This document shows positions 8,763 to 18,301 of a stretch of DNA of 64,000 nucleotides, piece by piece. The first letter of the stretch is position 1; each line of letters begins with the position of its first letter. A program made the position numbers and the translations under genes. The notes beneath the pieces are model-generated. The model made no database searches, was not told where the DNA came from, and saw only the letters and a program-made list of their open reading frames with translations. The stretch comes from Ogataea parapolymorpha DL-1. Taxonomy: Eukaryota > Ascomycota > Pichiomycetes > Pichiales > Pichiaceae. The DNA lies in NCBI RefSeq assembly GCF_000187245.1, contig NC_027864.1, positions 620,001 through 684,000 of the forward strand, given 5' to 3'.

Positions 8763-10136
8763 ATGCTCGGACTGATAAATATCTTATTCATGGAGACCCT
8801 ACTCGCAGTCAACAGTATCGATTCCGGCGTTTCCGTTGGGCCCAGCCAGCTTGGTGGGCTTGGACTATTTGTAGACAAGGACACAGATGGCGAGATTCTC
8901 AGAATTGGCCGTCAACACATCTACAGCATCTACACCTGTCTAGAGCTCAGTCAAAAGCTGGAGAACCAGACTCAAGCCCCGGTGATCAGGTCGCTTCTGG
9001 GCTTCTATTGCAACGGCCCGCCTAATGAGACCAGAATACTGATTTGCTACATGGTTGGCTTTGAGGTTCTTCGCCGGTTGGGCAAGCTGGAGGGATTCAA
9101 GGAGCTCCAAAAGTACTTGGATATTTTATTGAGCACAGAAATCGATAATTTATGGCAGGACGAGGAGCCTCTTTTGGAGAGTTATTATGAGTTGGAGCCG
9201 GGAAACTCTCTCGTGAACGCCACGTTGCTGGAGAAACAAAGCGACGAGGTTGAAGAACTGTCGAAGTATATTTTCGAGACGTGGAGAGTGACTTTACAAG
9301 AGCATGAGATCCGGCAGCTCGTAGCTGCGATCCGTTCACGGACGCTGGAAGTCCCCAGAAAAATCAGTGACGACGAGTTCTCGGTCGATATCACGCTGGT
9401 TCCGCTTCTGGACTTTGCCAACCACGACAACTCCAAACAGAATGCCTATTTTGATCTCGATCCAGAAACAGACGAGGTCGTCCTACTTGCCAAACGACCG
9501 CTCTCTGGTGGCTCTGAGATACTCATCAGCTACACTCCAGTTGAAGAGATGACACAGATGTTCGTCACGTACGGATTCTATCCTCGCTCGGACGGTTTGA
9601 AGGTGGTGGATGTGCCTTTCTGGGGTTACTACCATTTCGACCAGTCTGAGGAGCTGGCCCAATACGTTTTCCAGCAGCGGCAGCCGACGAACCTGCAGTT
9701 TGTGCTGGAGTATGCGGACGGTCAGCTGGTGGATCTGTTCCTCAATATGGCGTCGAATTACAGTTTTGCAGGGCTCATTGGCACGGATGACGTGCCGACT
9801 GTGATGGAAAATGCATCCGAGGAGCAGATCGACGCGGCGTTAAGTGCGTTGTTGCGAGTGGTAGAGTCGTTCTTCAAGGAGCGGGTCGAGCACCTCGAGA
9901 AGTTTGCGAAATTCTGCGACGACTACGAGGCAGAAAATGGCACTAAAAATATCAGGCAGCTGGTGCAATTCCAGCTGGAACTGTACAACAAATATCTGGA
10001 CAAGATGCAGCAACTTGTGCCTCAAGCGGGCTCAGATTCATTATATGACCTGATTATGATCGATGGAGACGAGTGGGTCGAGTATCGTCTACCGCCAGTG
10101 TACAATTTTGTCACTAGGAAGCTGGCACGGCATTAA
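8763..10136 (+). CDS. SET-domain protein lysine methyltransferase (Rkm/Efm/Ctm type)
   Basis: A 457-residue protein of the Rubisco-LSMT-like SET class. SET hallmarks are PLLDFANHD (about residues 213-222, the cofactor-binding NH pair) and the later ILISYTP with its catalytic-type Tyr. An N-terminal GLGLFV strand starts the split SET domain, and a helical substrate-binding region follows. In yeasts this class methylates ribosomal proteins (Rkm1-4), EF-1A (Efm1) or cytochrome c (Ctm1), and I cannot choose among these. Two starts are possible. The ATG at 8763 is used here. The ATG at 8790 (METLLAVNS) may be the true one, since family members usually begin with a short helix of that kind. Confidence 0.75.
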   Translation: MLGLINILFMETLLAVNSIDSGVSVGPSQLGGLGLFVDKDTDGEILRIGRQHIYSIYTCLELSQKLENQTQAPVIRSLLGFYCNGPPNETRILICYMVGFEVLRRLGKLEGFKELQKYLDILLSTEIDNLWQDEEPLLESYYELEPGNSLVNATLLEKQSDEVEELSKYIFETWRVTLQEHEIRQLVAAIRSRTLEVPRKISDDEFSVDITLVPLLDFANHDNSKQNAYFDLDPETDEVVLLAKRPLSGGSEILISYTPVEEMTQMFVTYGFYPRSDGLKVVDVPFWGYYHFDQSEELAQYVFQQRQPTNLQFVLEYADGQLVDLFLNMASNYSFAGLIGTDDVPTVMENASEEQIDAALSALLRVVESFFKERVEHLEKFAKFCDDYEAENGTKNIRQLVQFQLELYNKYLDKMQQLVPQAGSDSLYDLIMIDGDEWVEYRLPPVYNFVTRKLARH

Positions 10137-10206
10137 ATTAAAATTTAGGTCACGATTTATATATATAATTTTTTTTGACACAATTGTGGCTTCCTTATAA
10201 ACACAA

Positions 10207-10632
10207 ATGTCAGATATAAGACCAGTTTATTCAACGGGCCGCGGAGGCGCAGGCAACGTGGTGCACCAGTCGGCAGCCGATGAGGTTGTTGTGCCGCACG
10301 AGACTCGCAGCTCTTTCAAACAGGACGAACACGGCAAATTCCATTACCCCACAGGCAGGGGAGGTGCTGGCAACGTGACGGAGCTGGAGGCTGTTCCCAG
10401 CCCGCGCGAGGACCCTGCTGCCATCAAAGAGGAGCTGAGCCCTGTGTTTTCTACAGGACGAGGCGGCGCCGGAAACAAAGTGCACGTCAAGGGGCCAACA
10501 ACCATTGAACAGGAGATGGAACAGCAGTTGTCGCCGGTCCACACGGCGGAGAGCGCAAAGAAGAAAGTCTCGTCGTCCGCTGGCAAGAACAGCAGTGGCA
10601 TTTTTGGCAAACTCAAGAAAATTTTTAAATGA
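10207..10632 (+). CDS. PAR32: Par32-like protein with three GRGGAGN repeats (DUF3602)
   Basis: A 141-residue low-complexity protein with three copies of [S/P]TGRGGAGN (GRGGAGN at about residues 11-17, 50-56 and 84-90), the defining motif of DUF3602. The C-terminus is basic (FGKLKKIFK) and could bind membrane. In Saccharomyces, Par32 (295 residues) is phosphorylated through TORC1-linked signalling and inhibits ammonium permeases when good nitrogen is present. This copy is half that length but has the same repeat wording. Several Ser-Pro sites precede or follow the repeats. It is not linked here to any ammonium transporter gene. Family membership is clear; the cellular role is extrapolated. Confidence 0.75.
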   Translation: MSDIRPVYSTGRGGAGNVVHQSAADEVVVPHETRSSFKQDEHGKFHYPTGRGGAGNVTELEAVPSPREDPAAIKEELSPVFSTGRGGAGNKVHVKGPTTIEQEMEQQLSPVHTAESAKKKVSSSAGKNSSGIFGKLKKIFK

Positions 10633-10793
10633 ACGTGATGACTAGTTGTGGAATGAACAGTGATCTATCGAGATTGTGCGATCAGCAGTATGAACAATGT
10701 TGATCTATATGTGATAAATAAGCTGTCTGTCCAGCGAACATTCTGGCCAGACAGATAATAAATACGGTATTCCTGAAGTGGTAGCTTTTCCTC

Positions 10794-10952
10794 CTAGTGC
10801 TCGTGCAGCCCAACCCAGTGTCTCCAGTCGTGTTTGGCTCGGTACAGCATCCAGAACCACATTGTTGCCCCGAGAGCAGTGGCAGTGTACCGGTAGATTG
10901 GGGGAACGTGGGGCACGGGGGCTCCCGAATGTTTGATGTATTTGGCCGTCAT
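10794..10952 (-). CDS. Complex I small accessory subunit, NDUFB2/AGGG-like (52 aa)
   Basis: A 52-codon frame too short for most gene finders, from an ATG at 10952 to a TAG at 10794. The product has one hydrophobic segment carrying TALGATMWFWMLYRAKHDW, then WVGLHEH. The MWFW-x-x-YRAK-x-D signature with a following Trp/His tail is characteristic of the fungal and plant NDUFB2-type subunit of NADH:ubiquinone oxidoreductase, a single-span inner-membrane protein. No in-frame ATG lies upstream before a stop. A short upstream exon cannot be excluded, because family members often have a glycine/histidine-rich N-terminus. It is divergent from SFT2, with 73 bp between the start codons. Saccharomyces lacks this gene because it lacks complex I. 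Confidence 0.72.
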   Translation of the reverse strand: MTAKYIKHSGAPVPHVPPIYRYTATALGATMWFWMLYRAKHDWRHWVGLHEH

Positions 10953-11025
10953 GAGGGGAAGAATAAATACGTAAATTAGGGCTGTGTCCTCCAGAAAATT
11001 AAAGCTTCAAAAATATATTTCCTAC

Positions 11026-11535
11026 ATGTCTTCTTGGTTGGGCAGAGTTCGGCTTGCGGACGAGGAGCAACAGGAGCCGTCTTCGTGGTGGCAGTCTGAA
11101 TCGTTCAGTCTGTCATACTTTGAGCGCATGGCGCTGTTTGCCGTGACGCTGTGCGGCTCGTTTGTCTGTTACGGCCTGTGTCTTATTTTACTGCCCTTGT
11201 TGTCACTCAAGCCACGCAAGTTTGCACTATTGTGGACTTTGGGCTCGATATTGTTTCTCACCTCATTTGCGTTTATGAACGGATTCAACAGTTTCGCCAA
11301 ACACCTGATTTCCAAGGAGCGATTATGGTTCACCATCTCCTTTATCGGCTCCATAGTGGCTACTCTGTGGTTCTGTCTTGTGTGGAAGTACACTCTAGTT
11401 GTTCTTATATGTGGAGTCGTGCAATTGCTCGCCTCAATCGCCTATACAGTGAGCTACTTCCCCTACGGCCGACAGGGACTCAATTTGACGGGCTCTGCTG
11501 CTAGAGCACAGCTAGACAACTGGATCAATAGCTGA
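11026..11535 (+). CDS. SFT2: Golgi vesicle-traffic protein Sft2 (four-span membrane protein)
   Basis: A 169-residue protein with four hydrophobic segments. Family hallmarks are present in order: SYFERMALF before the first span, the loop LSLKPRKFALLWTLGS, then KHLISKERLWFT, and a final SYFPYG near the C-terminus. Sft2 acts in retrograde traffic to the Golgi in functional overlap with Got1. The cytosolic N-terminus is shorter than in the 215-residue Saccharomyces protein. The ATG at 11026 is the first in frame; codons upstream lack an ATG. The stop overlaps the convergent NAT1 stop by 11 bp. Confidence 0.85.
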   Translation: MSSWLGRVRLADEEQQEPSSWWQSESFSLSYFERMALFAVTLCGSFVCYGLCLILLPLLSLKPRKFALLWTLGSILFLTSFAFMNGFNSFAKHLISKERLWFTISFIGSIVATLWFCLVWKYTLVVLICGVVQLLASIAYTVSYFPYGRQGLNLTGSAARAQLDNWINS

Positions 11536-13849
11536 GCTGGACAATGCTGACCAAACCCCGCGAGTACGGATCCAACTTCTCCTTGATTTCAGACAGCCGC
11601 GTCTGGAACACAGTCTCGTTCATACGGGCAAGAACAAGTCCCGTTTCAAGGTCATTGGCACTAAAATACGTCTCCAGTAGGTAGGCGGTATCGGCCTTAC
11701 CAAAATTCTTCATCAGACCCACAGACACGATTTTTTTGATCGTGTCGGGTGTCGACTCTGCGAGGTGGTTGCGCAGCTGGTCCACCATGTATCCAATGAA
11801 GGGATTGTGTTTATCCAGTGCCAGGAGTTTGTTCAATGATTGCAGACATAGGACGTATTTTTTCAGCTGGAAGTTGACTCTGAAATTGAAAATCTGTGTG
11901 AAGATACCGTCCTGCTGGTGCAATAGTGCTTGCTGCTTCACAAGAATATCCAGCTTCTCGTCCCGGATGATTTCCTTGAGCGCTTTTTCGCCAAACACGT
12001 CATCATCCTCTGCAACAGATTGAGAATACTGCACTAGCTCCTCTCTTTTCCTGATCTCCTCTTTTTTGAGCTTCTTGTGCACATGCTCGGTCGTGAACAA
12101 CTCCTTGTGGCGTATTGCTTCCAGGATAGTCTCGCTCAAGCCATCCAGAATACGGTTATACATCGGCTGATCGAACAAGTTGTCTGCCCAGTTGATCATG
12201 GTCAGATACGCTCTTGGAGTACCCTTTCGCATGCAATAGTGATGGAAGTCGACCTGGTCGTCGTAAAAGTCTTCGAAGATTTTGGTCAAGCTTATGTATC
12301 TTTTGAAGGCAAGACCCAGGTTCGTCTTGGCCTCGGTATCGTTATGCTCACCCAGAGCCTTTCTATATTTTCTCAGGTAGCTTTCTGCACTCTCCACAAT
12401 GAACCAGATAGATTGCATCAAATGCAAGTCTCTCAGGCCGTTAGGACTGTCATCGTTCTTCGTGAAGACGGAGATCGTGTCAATAGCTTTGTGAACGTTA
12501 TCGGCACGCAAATAATACTTGGTGGTCTTGGTGTTGATAAATCTATCCTGAAGGTCTAGTTTGAGTCCTTCGTTCATCACGAGAGCCGCCTGGTCCAGCT
12601 CGTTCATCCTTTTATAAATACGTGCCTTGAGGATGTACAACTCGACCAGTGTAGGAGTGTGATTGATCGCCAGCTCAATCATCTTTAGAGCCTCTGAGTA
12701 GCTTCCAACGTGGTAGTGGTGCTGAGCCAGGAAATAAGCTGTCCAGCAGTAGGTCAATGGCTGGTCTTGGATCGTTTCAAAAAATTCAGACACAATGGAA
12801 TAAATGGTGGCAGCATGCGAATTATTTTTGTACAGTGGCTTGACGTTAACAAATGTCGAGGGAACACCACGTTTCAGCTGGCCAAGCACGTAATTTTTGG
12901 CCTTTTGCTTGAACTCGTCGCCTGCCAGGAAAGTGAGCGGAATGAAATGAGGAGGGTCGGACTTCGGGTAGAATGAGGCCAGTTTCTCATACAACGCGAG
13001 CCTCACACGCGGAGAGTTGCGCACTCCCAGAGCATCCTCCAACTGGTAGTAGTACTTGGCGTTGTCTGGGTTTCTTTTGAGCAGCATCCGGTACACCAAC
13101 GATGCCTCCTTTTTCCTATCTAATTTCATGAGGTAGTCCGCCCTTTTCTCTAACAACGACAGACCGTCAAGGACCATATTTGTGGCTTCGATCCGGTCCA
13201 AGTCCTTCAAGGCGGCTTCGTAGTCACCCATCTGGGCAATAACGTCGTTTCTATAAAGCAGACACTCCGAGTGCTCGAAGTAATCGCTTTCCTGCAATTT
13301 GTCGCTAATTAATTCTTCAATACGGCCAAGCACTTTTTCGGCATTTGCCAGATCGCCGTGCAGCTGATGTGCAACGGCAGACGCCGTCCAGTTAGCTCGG
13401 TAGCCAGGCTGATCCTCGAGGTAGCCAAGTCTGGATTTCGGCAAATTCTTGAAGTCTCGTATCTGGCTCTGCATGGAGCTGAGATCACGCAAAATGCTTT
13501 TGTTTGTGGAGCCGTGGTCCATCGCAGCCTGGTACCATTTAGCGGCCTCTTTATAGTTTTTAACCGCCCTGTAGTAAATACCCGCAATGTGGTTCACCAC
13601 GTTGTTTGTACTGTCCTTGTCCAAGGCCCTGGAGATGTACGATTCTGCAGATGCCTTGTCCGTATCCGAGTAGTACAGGGCAAGTCCTTTCAGAGCGAGA
13701 CTCTCCGCGTGATGCGGGTTCTTCTTCAGAACGCCATCAATCACCTTCAAAGACTTCTTGTACTGCTTAGAGTCGTACAGCTTGAGGGCCTCGCGAAATT
13801 GGTTTTCCTCCTTGCTGGCCGTGGGGCGATAATTCGCAGTCTTGGACAT
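11525..13849 (-). CDS. NAT1: N-terminal acetyltransferase A auxiliary subunit (Nat1/Naa15)
   Basis: A 774-residue superhelical TPR protein that anchors the NatA complex to the ribosome and shapes the Ard1/Naa10 active site. TPR units are visible from the start (FREALKLYDSKQYKKSLKVI, then HHAESLALKGLALYYSD, and KNYKEAAKWYQAAMDHG). The segments RDLSSMQSQIRD and PGYRANWTASAVAHQL are typical of Naa15. A charged KKLKKEEIRKREE stretch lies in the C-terminal half. Saccharomyces Nat1 is 854 residues, so this is slightly shorter, mostly at the C-terminus. The gene converges on SFT2 with an 11-bp overlap of coding sequence. Confidence 0.93.
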   Translation of the reverse strand: MSKTANYRPTASKEENQFREALKLYDSKQYKKSLKVIDGVLKKNPHHAESLALKGLALYYSDTDKASAESYISRALDKDSTNNVVNHIAGIYYRAVKNYKEAAKWYQAAMDHGSTNKSILRDLSSMQSQIRDFKNLPKSRLGYLEDQPGYRANWTASAVAHQLHGDLANAEKVLGRIEELISDKLQESDYFEHSECLLYRNDVIAQMGDYEAALKDLDRIEATNMVLDGLSLLEKRADYLMKLDRKKEASLVYRMLLKRNPDNAKYYYQLEDALGVRNSPRVRLALYEKLASFYPKSDPPHFIPLTFLAGDEFKQKAKNYVLGQLKRGVPSTFVNVKPLYKNNSHAATIYSIVSEFFETIQDQPLTYCWTAYFLAQHHYHVGSYSEALKMIELAINHTPTLVELYILKARIYKRMNELDQAALVMNEGLKLDLQDRFINTKTTKYYLRADNVHKAIDTISVFTKNDDSPNGLRDLHLMQSIWFIVESAESYLRKYRKALGEHNDTEAKTNLGLAFKRYISLTKIFEDFYDDQVDFHHYCMRKGTPRAYLTMINWADNLFDQPMYNRILDGLSETILEAIRHKELFTTEHVHKKLKKEEIRKREELVQYSQSVAEDDDVFGEKALKEIIRDEKLDILVKQQALLHQQDGIFTQIFNFRVNFQLKKYVLCLQSLNKLLALDKHNPFIGYMVDQLRNHLAESTPDTIKKIVSVGLMKNFGKADTAYLLETYFSANDLETGLVLARMNETVFQTRLSEIKEKLDPYSRGLVSIVQLSY

Positions 13850-13964
13850 TTGAAAATAAAAAATGTTAAATGGACAATTTTATGAAAAGTTCGGAAATGT
13901 CATGGTTACCATTTATTAATTATTTTATCTAGATTACATCCTGCTGATTTTGCCCGCCATTTTG

Positions 13965-15044
13965 CTACAACTTGCCAATGCGATGACACTCCTCCAGGAA
14001 GAACCTGATCTGCTCAGGGTCCATGAATGGGTGTGTTCCATGGCCAAAGTTGATGATGTAGTTCTTTTTTCCTCCTCCAAATCCTTTGATCATCTCCTCG
14101 GTCTTGCGCCTGATGGTCTCACGCGATCCGTACATCACGCAGGGATCCAGGTTTCCCTGAAGGGCGACCCTGCCATTAACCACCTTGACAGCCTCTTCCG
14201 GTTCGTACAGCCAATCAAGAGAGACAACGTCGTAGCCCGACTCACACAGCTCATCTAAAGCGTAGAACGAGCCCTTGGCAAAGACGGTGAGTGGAATCTT
14301 TTCAGTAATTCCCAGTTCCTTCAACCTCAACGGCAACTTCTGCGAAATTTGGCGTAGATATGGCAGCGAAAACTCCCTGAAATCTGCCGGACTCAGCTCT
14401 CCGCCCCAGCTCTCAAAAACTTGCAACATCTGTGCTCCCGCCTTCACCTGGAGTGCAAGAAACTCCACTGCCACATCTGTGATCATTTGAAGCAACTTGT
14501 GAGAGGCCTCTGGGTACTTGAAAAGCCACTCCTTGACAAAACGATATATTTTTGATCCTCCTCCCTCAATCATGTAGCACATCAAGGTCCATGGGGCACC
14601 GCAAAAACCCAACAGCGGGACACGCCCCTGGAGCTTGATTCTCGTAGTGGTGATAGAGGTAAAAGCCCAGTGCAGCTCCTTGGCGACGTCTGTGTTTTTG
14701 TGCAACCTGTTGAGGTCCTCTGGCACCCTGAGCGGATCCGTAAAACGGGGTCCCACCTTATCCACCATTTGAACGTCCATGCCCATTGCCTGGGGAATGA
14801 CAAGAATGTCGCTGAAAATGATCGCGGCGTCGATCAGGCCGTCGAAGTGGTCGATCGGCTGGATGGTGATGGCAGACGCGATCTCGGGGTCTCTGCAGGT
14901 CTCGAAGAAATCGCGATTGCCTTTGACCTCGTGGTACTCCGGTAGGTACCGGCCAGCCTGACGCATAAGCCACACGGGTGGTCTCTCAACAGCTTCACCT
15001 CGCGCAGCTCTCAGAATCAAATCGTTCTTCAATGGGGGAAACAT
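13965..15044 (-). CDS. HEM12: Uroporphyrinogen decarboxylase (heme biosynthesis)
   Basis: A 359-residue enzyme, close to the 362 of the Saccharomyces protein. It decarboxylates the four acetate side chains of uroporphyrinogen III to give coproporphyrinogen III in the cytosol. Signatures include [16 protein letters not shown] near residue 22 (the first family signature), the [14 protein letters not shown] strand with its catalytic Asp, and [20 protein letters not shown] (second signature). The C-terminal [15 protein letters not shown] is also conserved. The 132-bp space to PFF1 holds the promoters of both divergent genes. Confidence 0.97.
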   Translation of the reverse strand: MFPPLKNDLILRAARGEAVERPPVWLMRQAGRYLPEYHEVKGNRDFFETCRDPEIASAITIQPIDHFDGLIDAAIIFSDILVIPQAMGMDVQMVDKVGPRFTDPLRVPEDLNRLHKNTDVAKELHWAFTSITTTRIKLQGRVPLLGFCGAPWTLMCYMIEGGGSKIYRFVKEWLFKYPEASHKLLQMITDVAVEFLALQVKAGAQMLQVFESWGGELSPADFREFSLPYLRQISQKLPLRLKELGITEKIPLTVFAKGSFYALDELCESGYDVVSLDWLYEPEEAVKVVNGRVALQGNLDPCVMYGSRETIRRKTEEMIKGFGGGKKNYIINFGHGTHPFMDPEQIRFFLEECHRIGKL

Positions 15045-15176
15045 GGAGGATGCTGATTTTTCGGTTTGATTTTTTCTTTGGACTGGCCCCGTGGCGCATG
15101 CAGGCAGTGAAATGTGGCTAAAAGCAACATAAATAAATAATATATATTAAACAAGCCATACTGAAATTAGGAAGCA

Positions 15177-18074
15177 ATGTCTCAAGAACCTGGGAGAATC
15201 ACCAAATTCATCCAGTCCACCTTTGGGTTTAGGAAAACTACCTTGACGGCATTGGTGATAATCTCGTACATTGCTACCATCCTTGTCAATCTATATTTCG
15301 ATAAAGTCTCCCTCACTCCCCCAGAGCCTGCTCCACGGATACTGAGCACGGCGTGGTTGGACCTGCAAACTATCTCAACCCATTTCCATCCATACACATC
15401 CCACGCTAATGATGATGTCCATGACTATTTGCTGGAAAGAATCTCTACCATTTGCGCAAGGAAAAGCTATATGGAGGTTGATGACGACTATGACAAACTG
15501 AAATTCATGGTGAACCAGCAGGACGTCTTTGACCCAGAGTCACTTGCAAACAGAATTATCTACTTTGAAAGCGGCAACATTTTGGTGAAAATTGAGGGCA
15601 AAAGCCCCGCTTTGCCTGGTATTCTGGTAAGCTCCCATTACGACTCTGTGCCGACAGCCTATGGTGCCACCGACGACGGAATGGGCGTGGCATCCATGTT
15701 GGGCATCCTCGAACATTATTCTTCAGATGAGACTGACCAGCCTGAACGAACTATCATTTTCAATTTCAACAACGACGAGGAGTTCGGGCTGTTGGGAGCA
15801 GAAGCGTTCATGAAACATAAGTGGGCCAAACTCGTGAAATATTTCGTCAATTTGGAGGGAACAGGAGCGGGAGGAAAGGCAATCTTGTTTAGAAGCACCG
15901 ATGTGGGAGTGCTCAGCTACTATTCTGCCGCAAGCAGACCATTTGCCAACTCTTTATTTCAACAGGGTTTCCAGAGCGGTCTCATCAAGTCCCAGACGGA
16001 CTACAAAGTTTACGCTGAGAACGGTCTACGCGGTGTTGACATTGCCTTCTACAAGCCGAGATCCTTGTACCACACGTTGCGGGACTCCATTACTGGCACC
16101 TCTTTGGGATCGCTCTGGCACATGGAGATCAATGCCCTGAACCTCGTGGACGCTTTGGCAAACGAAAATACACAAATTAGTGATGATACTTCCCAAGCGG
16201 TGTTTTTTGACATTCTCGGCAAGTTCTTCTTCTACTGCTCTGTCAACACTCTCTATGTTCTGGACATTTTCATTGTGAGCATTGTGCCGATAATCACCAT
16301 CATTTGTGTGCTCATTGTTGCCAGAAGAGGAACTTGGTACGTTGAGTTCGGTAGGGGCTGGCTGAGATACCCAATCAGTTTGCTAGCATCCTACGCATTG
16401 ACTACATTCGTGTCGAAATACCTCTATCTGAATGACCCGGTCCTTCTTTCGAACGATTATATCTCTCCGTTATTGGCCTTAACATCTTTGAACCTACTGT
16501 GCAACTACTTGATTTTGAACTTCCTTGCTTGGCTGCGGCCTGTCCACGACCAGAAACTGGTCTGTTTGCTTGAGTTGAATATGATTTTGTGGATCGGGGC
16601 GATTTGGATGACAATGAAGGAAAAACAAGAGCACAATGTTGCAGGATACAGTATAACAATTGTGCACTTACTGGTGTCTGTGTCGTCGATATTTGGCCTG
16701 ATCGGGCTGATAGTTAAAAGGAGAGCTCCTCGCTACAGAAAAACAATAAAACCAAGAATTTATGGATCGAGCGAGGAGGAGCAGCATCACTCTGATAATG
16801 AAAACAGCTCTCCAGCAGAGACAATTCCGGAATCCAACGACTCGGAGAATCAGCCTTTGCTGCCGGCAGAGAACTCATCCAATAACAACAACTCCACCAT
16901 AGTGATCATAGAACACGAGTCAGAGGAAACGTACCAGCAGAAACTCAAACACGCGGCACTGCAATCGTTCTCCTATGACTGGTCGATTCAGTTCCTTATT
17001 TTAGTGCCATTGTCGATCTTTCTGATCTACACAAATGGTGAATTGGTTTTACAAGCCCTGAATCAGACTGTGCAGGAATCCTCGTACTTCGGCAAGGTCA
17101 CAATGCAAATTCTTGTTGGGGTGGCCGTCAGTCTCGGCGTTCCCGTGACCCCATTCATCCACAAGCTTAATGTCGCACTGGTACTATTCCTTACTGCCGT
17201 GTTGTTGGTGTGCTCTACGGTGTCATACTTTGAAACCCCTTACTCTTATACCAACCCATTGAAGCTACGCTTTTTGCAGAGTATTGACGAGACTTCGAAG
17301 GTGCCACTAGTCAATCTCTTTGGCCGCGCTGGCTACATTGAGCCGATGCTTCGGGATCTTCCTTCGCTGAAAGACAGTGGGAGCGCTATTAGCTGCACTA
17401 TCAACAATGATTCAGGAACGGAGCGTTGTCAGTATGAGGGCCCTCGTCCCTACCTTCTGGATGGAACCAGTGCGGATAACGAGTTTGCGCATTATTTGAG
17501 TGTCCAAGTTGTTAATAATTCGAATAATGGCGACGTTGTGGACAACTACACGCCAGTGGAGGTGGATTTCCTCATCAACGTGCAAGACAACAGAAACTGC
17601 ATTTTACGGTTCAACTCGTCCAACTACGACTCGCTCAAGTCCCCTCATTCGGAAAAAATGGTTTCACCAGTCAAGTTGGTTACTCTGTATGTGGACGGAT
17701 ACCAATCTGTGCCGTTGTCTTCTGTTCCTTCTGGCTATTCGACCGATGAGGCCGGCAACCACCGCTTCAAGACAATGAAAGGTATTGACGAGATCCAGCT
17801 GCACAAACTCAACTGGACGCAGCCATACTACCACGTTGGTCTACAATGGCTGCGCACTGCCTTTGATGACGATGAGGACATCGATAAGAGTACACAATTG
17901 GGTGTGTCTGTGTCATGCTACTGGGGAGAGTACGACGAGGAAGTCCGTGTCGACGACCACAAAGTCCGCAAGGTCAGGGCTCTGGACGAGCTGATCCAGT
18001 ACTCGCCGCGCCATGTGGTCTACAGCAATCTGGAACGTGGATTGGTGGAGATTAATGCGCATGTAATTCTTTAG
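15177..18074 (+). CDS. PFF1: Vacuolar membrane M28 metalloprotease Pff1 (YBR074W family)
   Basis: A 965-residue multi-span protein (976 in Saccharomyces). After an N-terminal signal anchor (about residues 21-43) comes a lumenal M28 peptidase domain. It carries the zinc-ligand motifs SSHYDSVPTAYGATDDGMG (about 152-170) and FNNDEEFGLLGA (about 196-207). Several hydrophobic spans follow in two blocks (about 345-510 and 605-690), separated by an acidic Ser/Asn-rich loop. A large lumenal C-terminal domain contains several N-glycosylation sequons. All catalytic-type residues appear intact. It is a vacuolar membrane enzyme in yeast; its substrates are not well defined. Confidence 0.93.
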   Translation: MSQEPGRITKFIQSTFGFRKTTLTALVIISYIATILVNLYFDKVSLTPPEPAPRILSTAWLDLQTISTHFHPYTSHANDDVHDYLLERISTICARKSYMEVDDDYDKLKFMVNQQDVFDPESLANRIIYFESGNILVKIEGKSPALPGILVSSHYDSVPTAYGATDDGMGVASMLGILEHYSSDETDQPERTIIFNFNNDEEFGLLGAEAFMKHKWAKLVKYFVNLEGTGAGGKAILFRSTDVGVLSYYSAASRPFANSLFQQGFQSGLIKSQTDYKVYAENGLRGVDIAFYKPRSLYHTLRDSITGTSLGSLWHMEINALNLVDALANENTQISDDTSQAVFFDILGKFFFYCSVNTLYVLDIFIVSIVPIITIICVLIVARRGTWYVEFGRGWLRYPISLLASYALTTFVSKYLYLNDPVLLSNDYISPLLALTSLNLLCNYLILNFLAWLRPVHDQKLVCLLELNMILWIGAIWMTMKEKQEHNVAGYSITIVHLLVSVSSIFGLIGLIVKRRAPRYRKTIKPRIYGSSEEEQHHSDNENSSPAETIPESNDSENQPLLPAENSSNNNNSTIVIIEHESEETYQQKLKHAALQSFSYDWSIQFLILVPLSIFLIYTNGELVLQALNQTVQESSYFGKVTMQILVGVAVSLGVPVTPFIHKLNVALVLFLTAVLLVCSTVSYFETPYSYTNPLKLRFLQSIDETSKVPLVNLFGRAGYIEPMLRDLPSLKDSGSAISCTINNDSGTERCQYEGPRPYLLDGTSADNEFAHYLSVQVVNNSNNGDVVDNYTPVEVDFLINVQDNRNCILRFNSSNYDSLKSPHSEKMVSPVKLVTLYVDGYQSVPLSSVPSGYSTDEAGNHRFKTMKGIDEIQLHKLNWTQPYYHVGLQWLRTAFDDDEDIDKSTQLGVSVSCYWGEYDEEVRVDDHKVRKVRALDELIQYSPRHVVYSNLERGLVEINAHVIL

Positions 18075-18111
18075 GGTATCAAAATAAAATAGTTGTTAGG
18101 TTTATCAAAAA

Positions 18112-18123
18112 CCGGCATGCCGG
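18112..18123. promoter_or_regulatory. Perfect 12-bp palindrome CCGGCATGCCGG
   Basis: The palindrome lies 38 bp after the PFF1 stop and about 180 bp before the start of the Zn2Cys6 regulator gene. It contains CGG and CCG half-sites as an inverted pair with 4-bp spacing, the kind of target bound by dimeric zinc-cluster factors. The position suggests a control site for the downstream regulator gene, possibly autoregulatory. This is inference. Confidence 0.4.
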
Positions 18124-18301
18124 ATCTTTCCTTAAATTCCCACTCAACGAGTAAAATTTACGGGGTAAGTAAGCAGCCTTATCGGGGTTGCAGATTCTTT
18201 TTGGTCCGCTTGGTTACGGCAGAATCCGTGCAGCGAAGAAAAAAATACACAAGAAAATCTTGTCAATCTGGATCAGGAATCTTTTGTAGCCAGCTTCATC
18301 G

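Noticed and set aside
10797..10979. 60-codon plus-strand frame between the PAR32-like gene and SFT2
   Set aside because: It is the reverse complement of the complex I subunit gene, has no ATG start, and lacks a recognisable motif.
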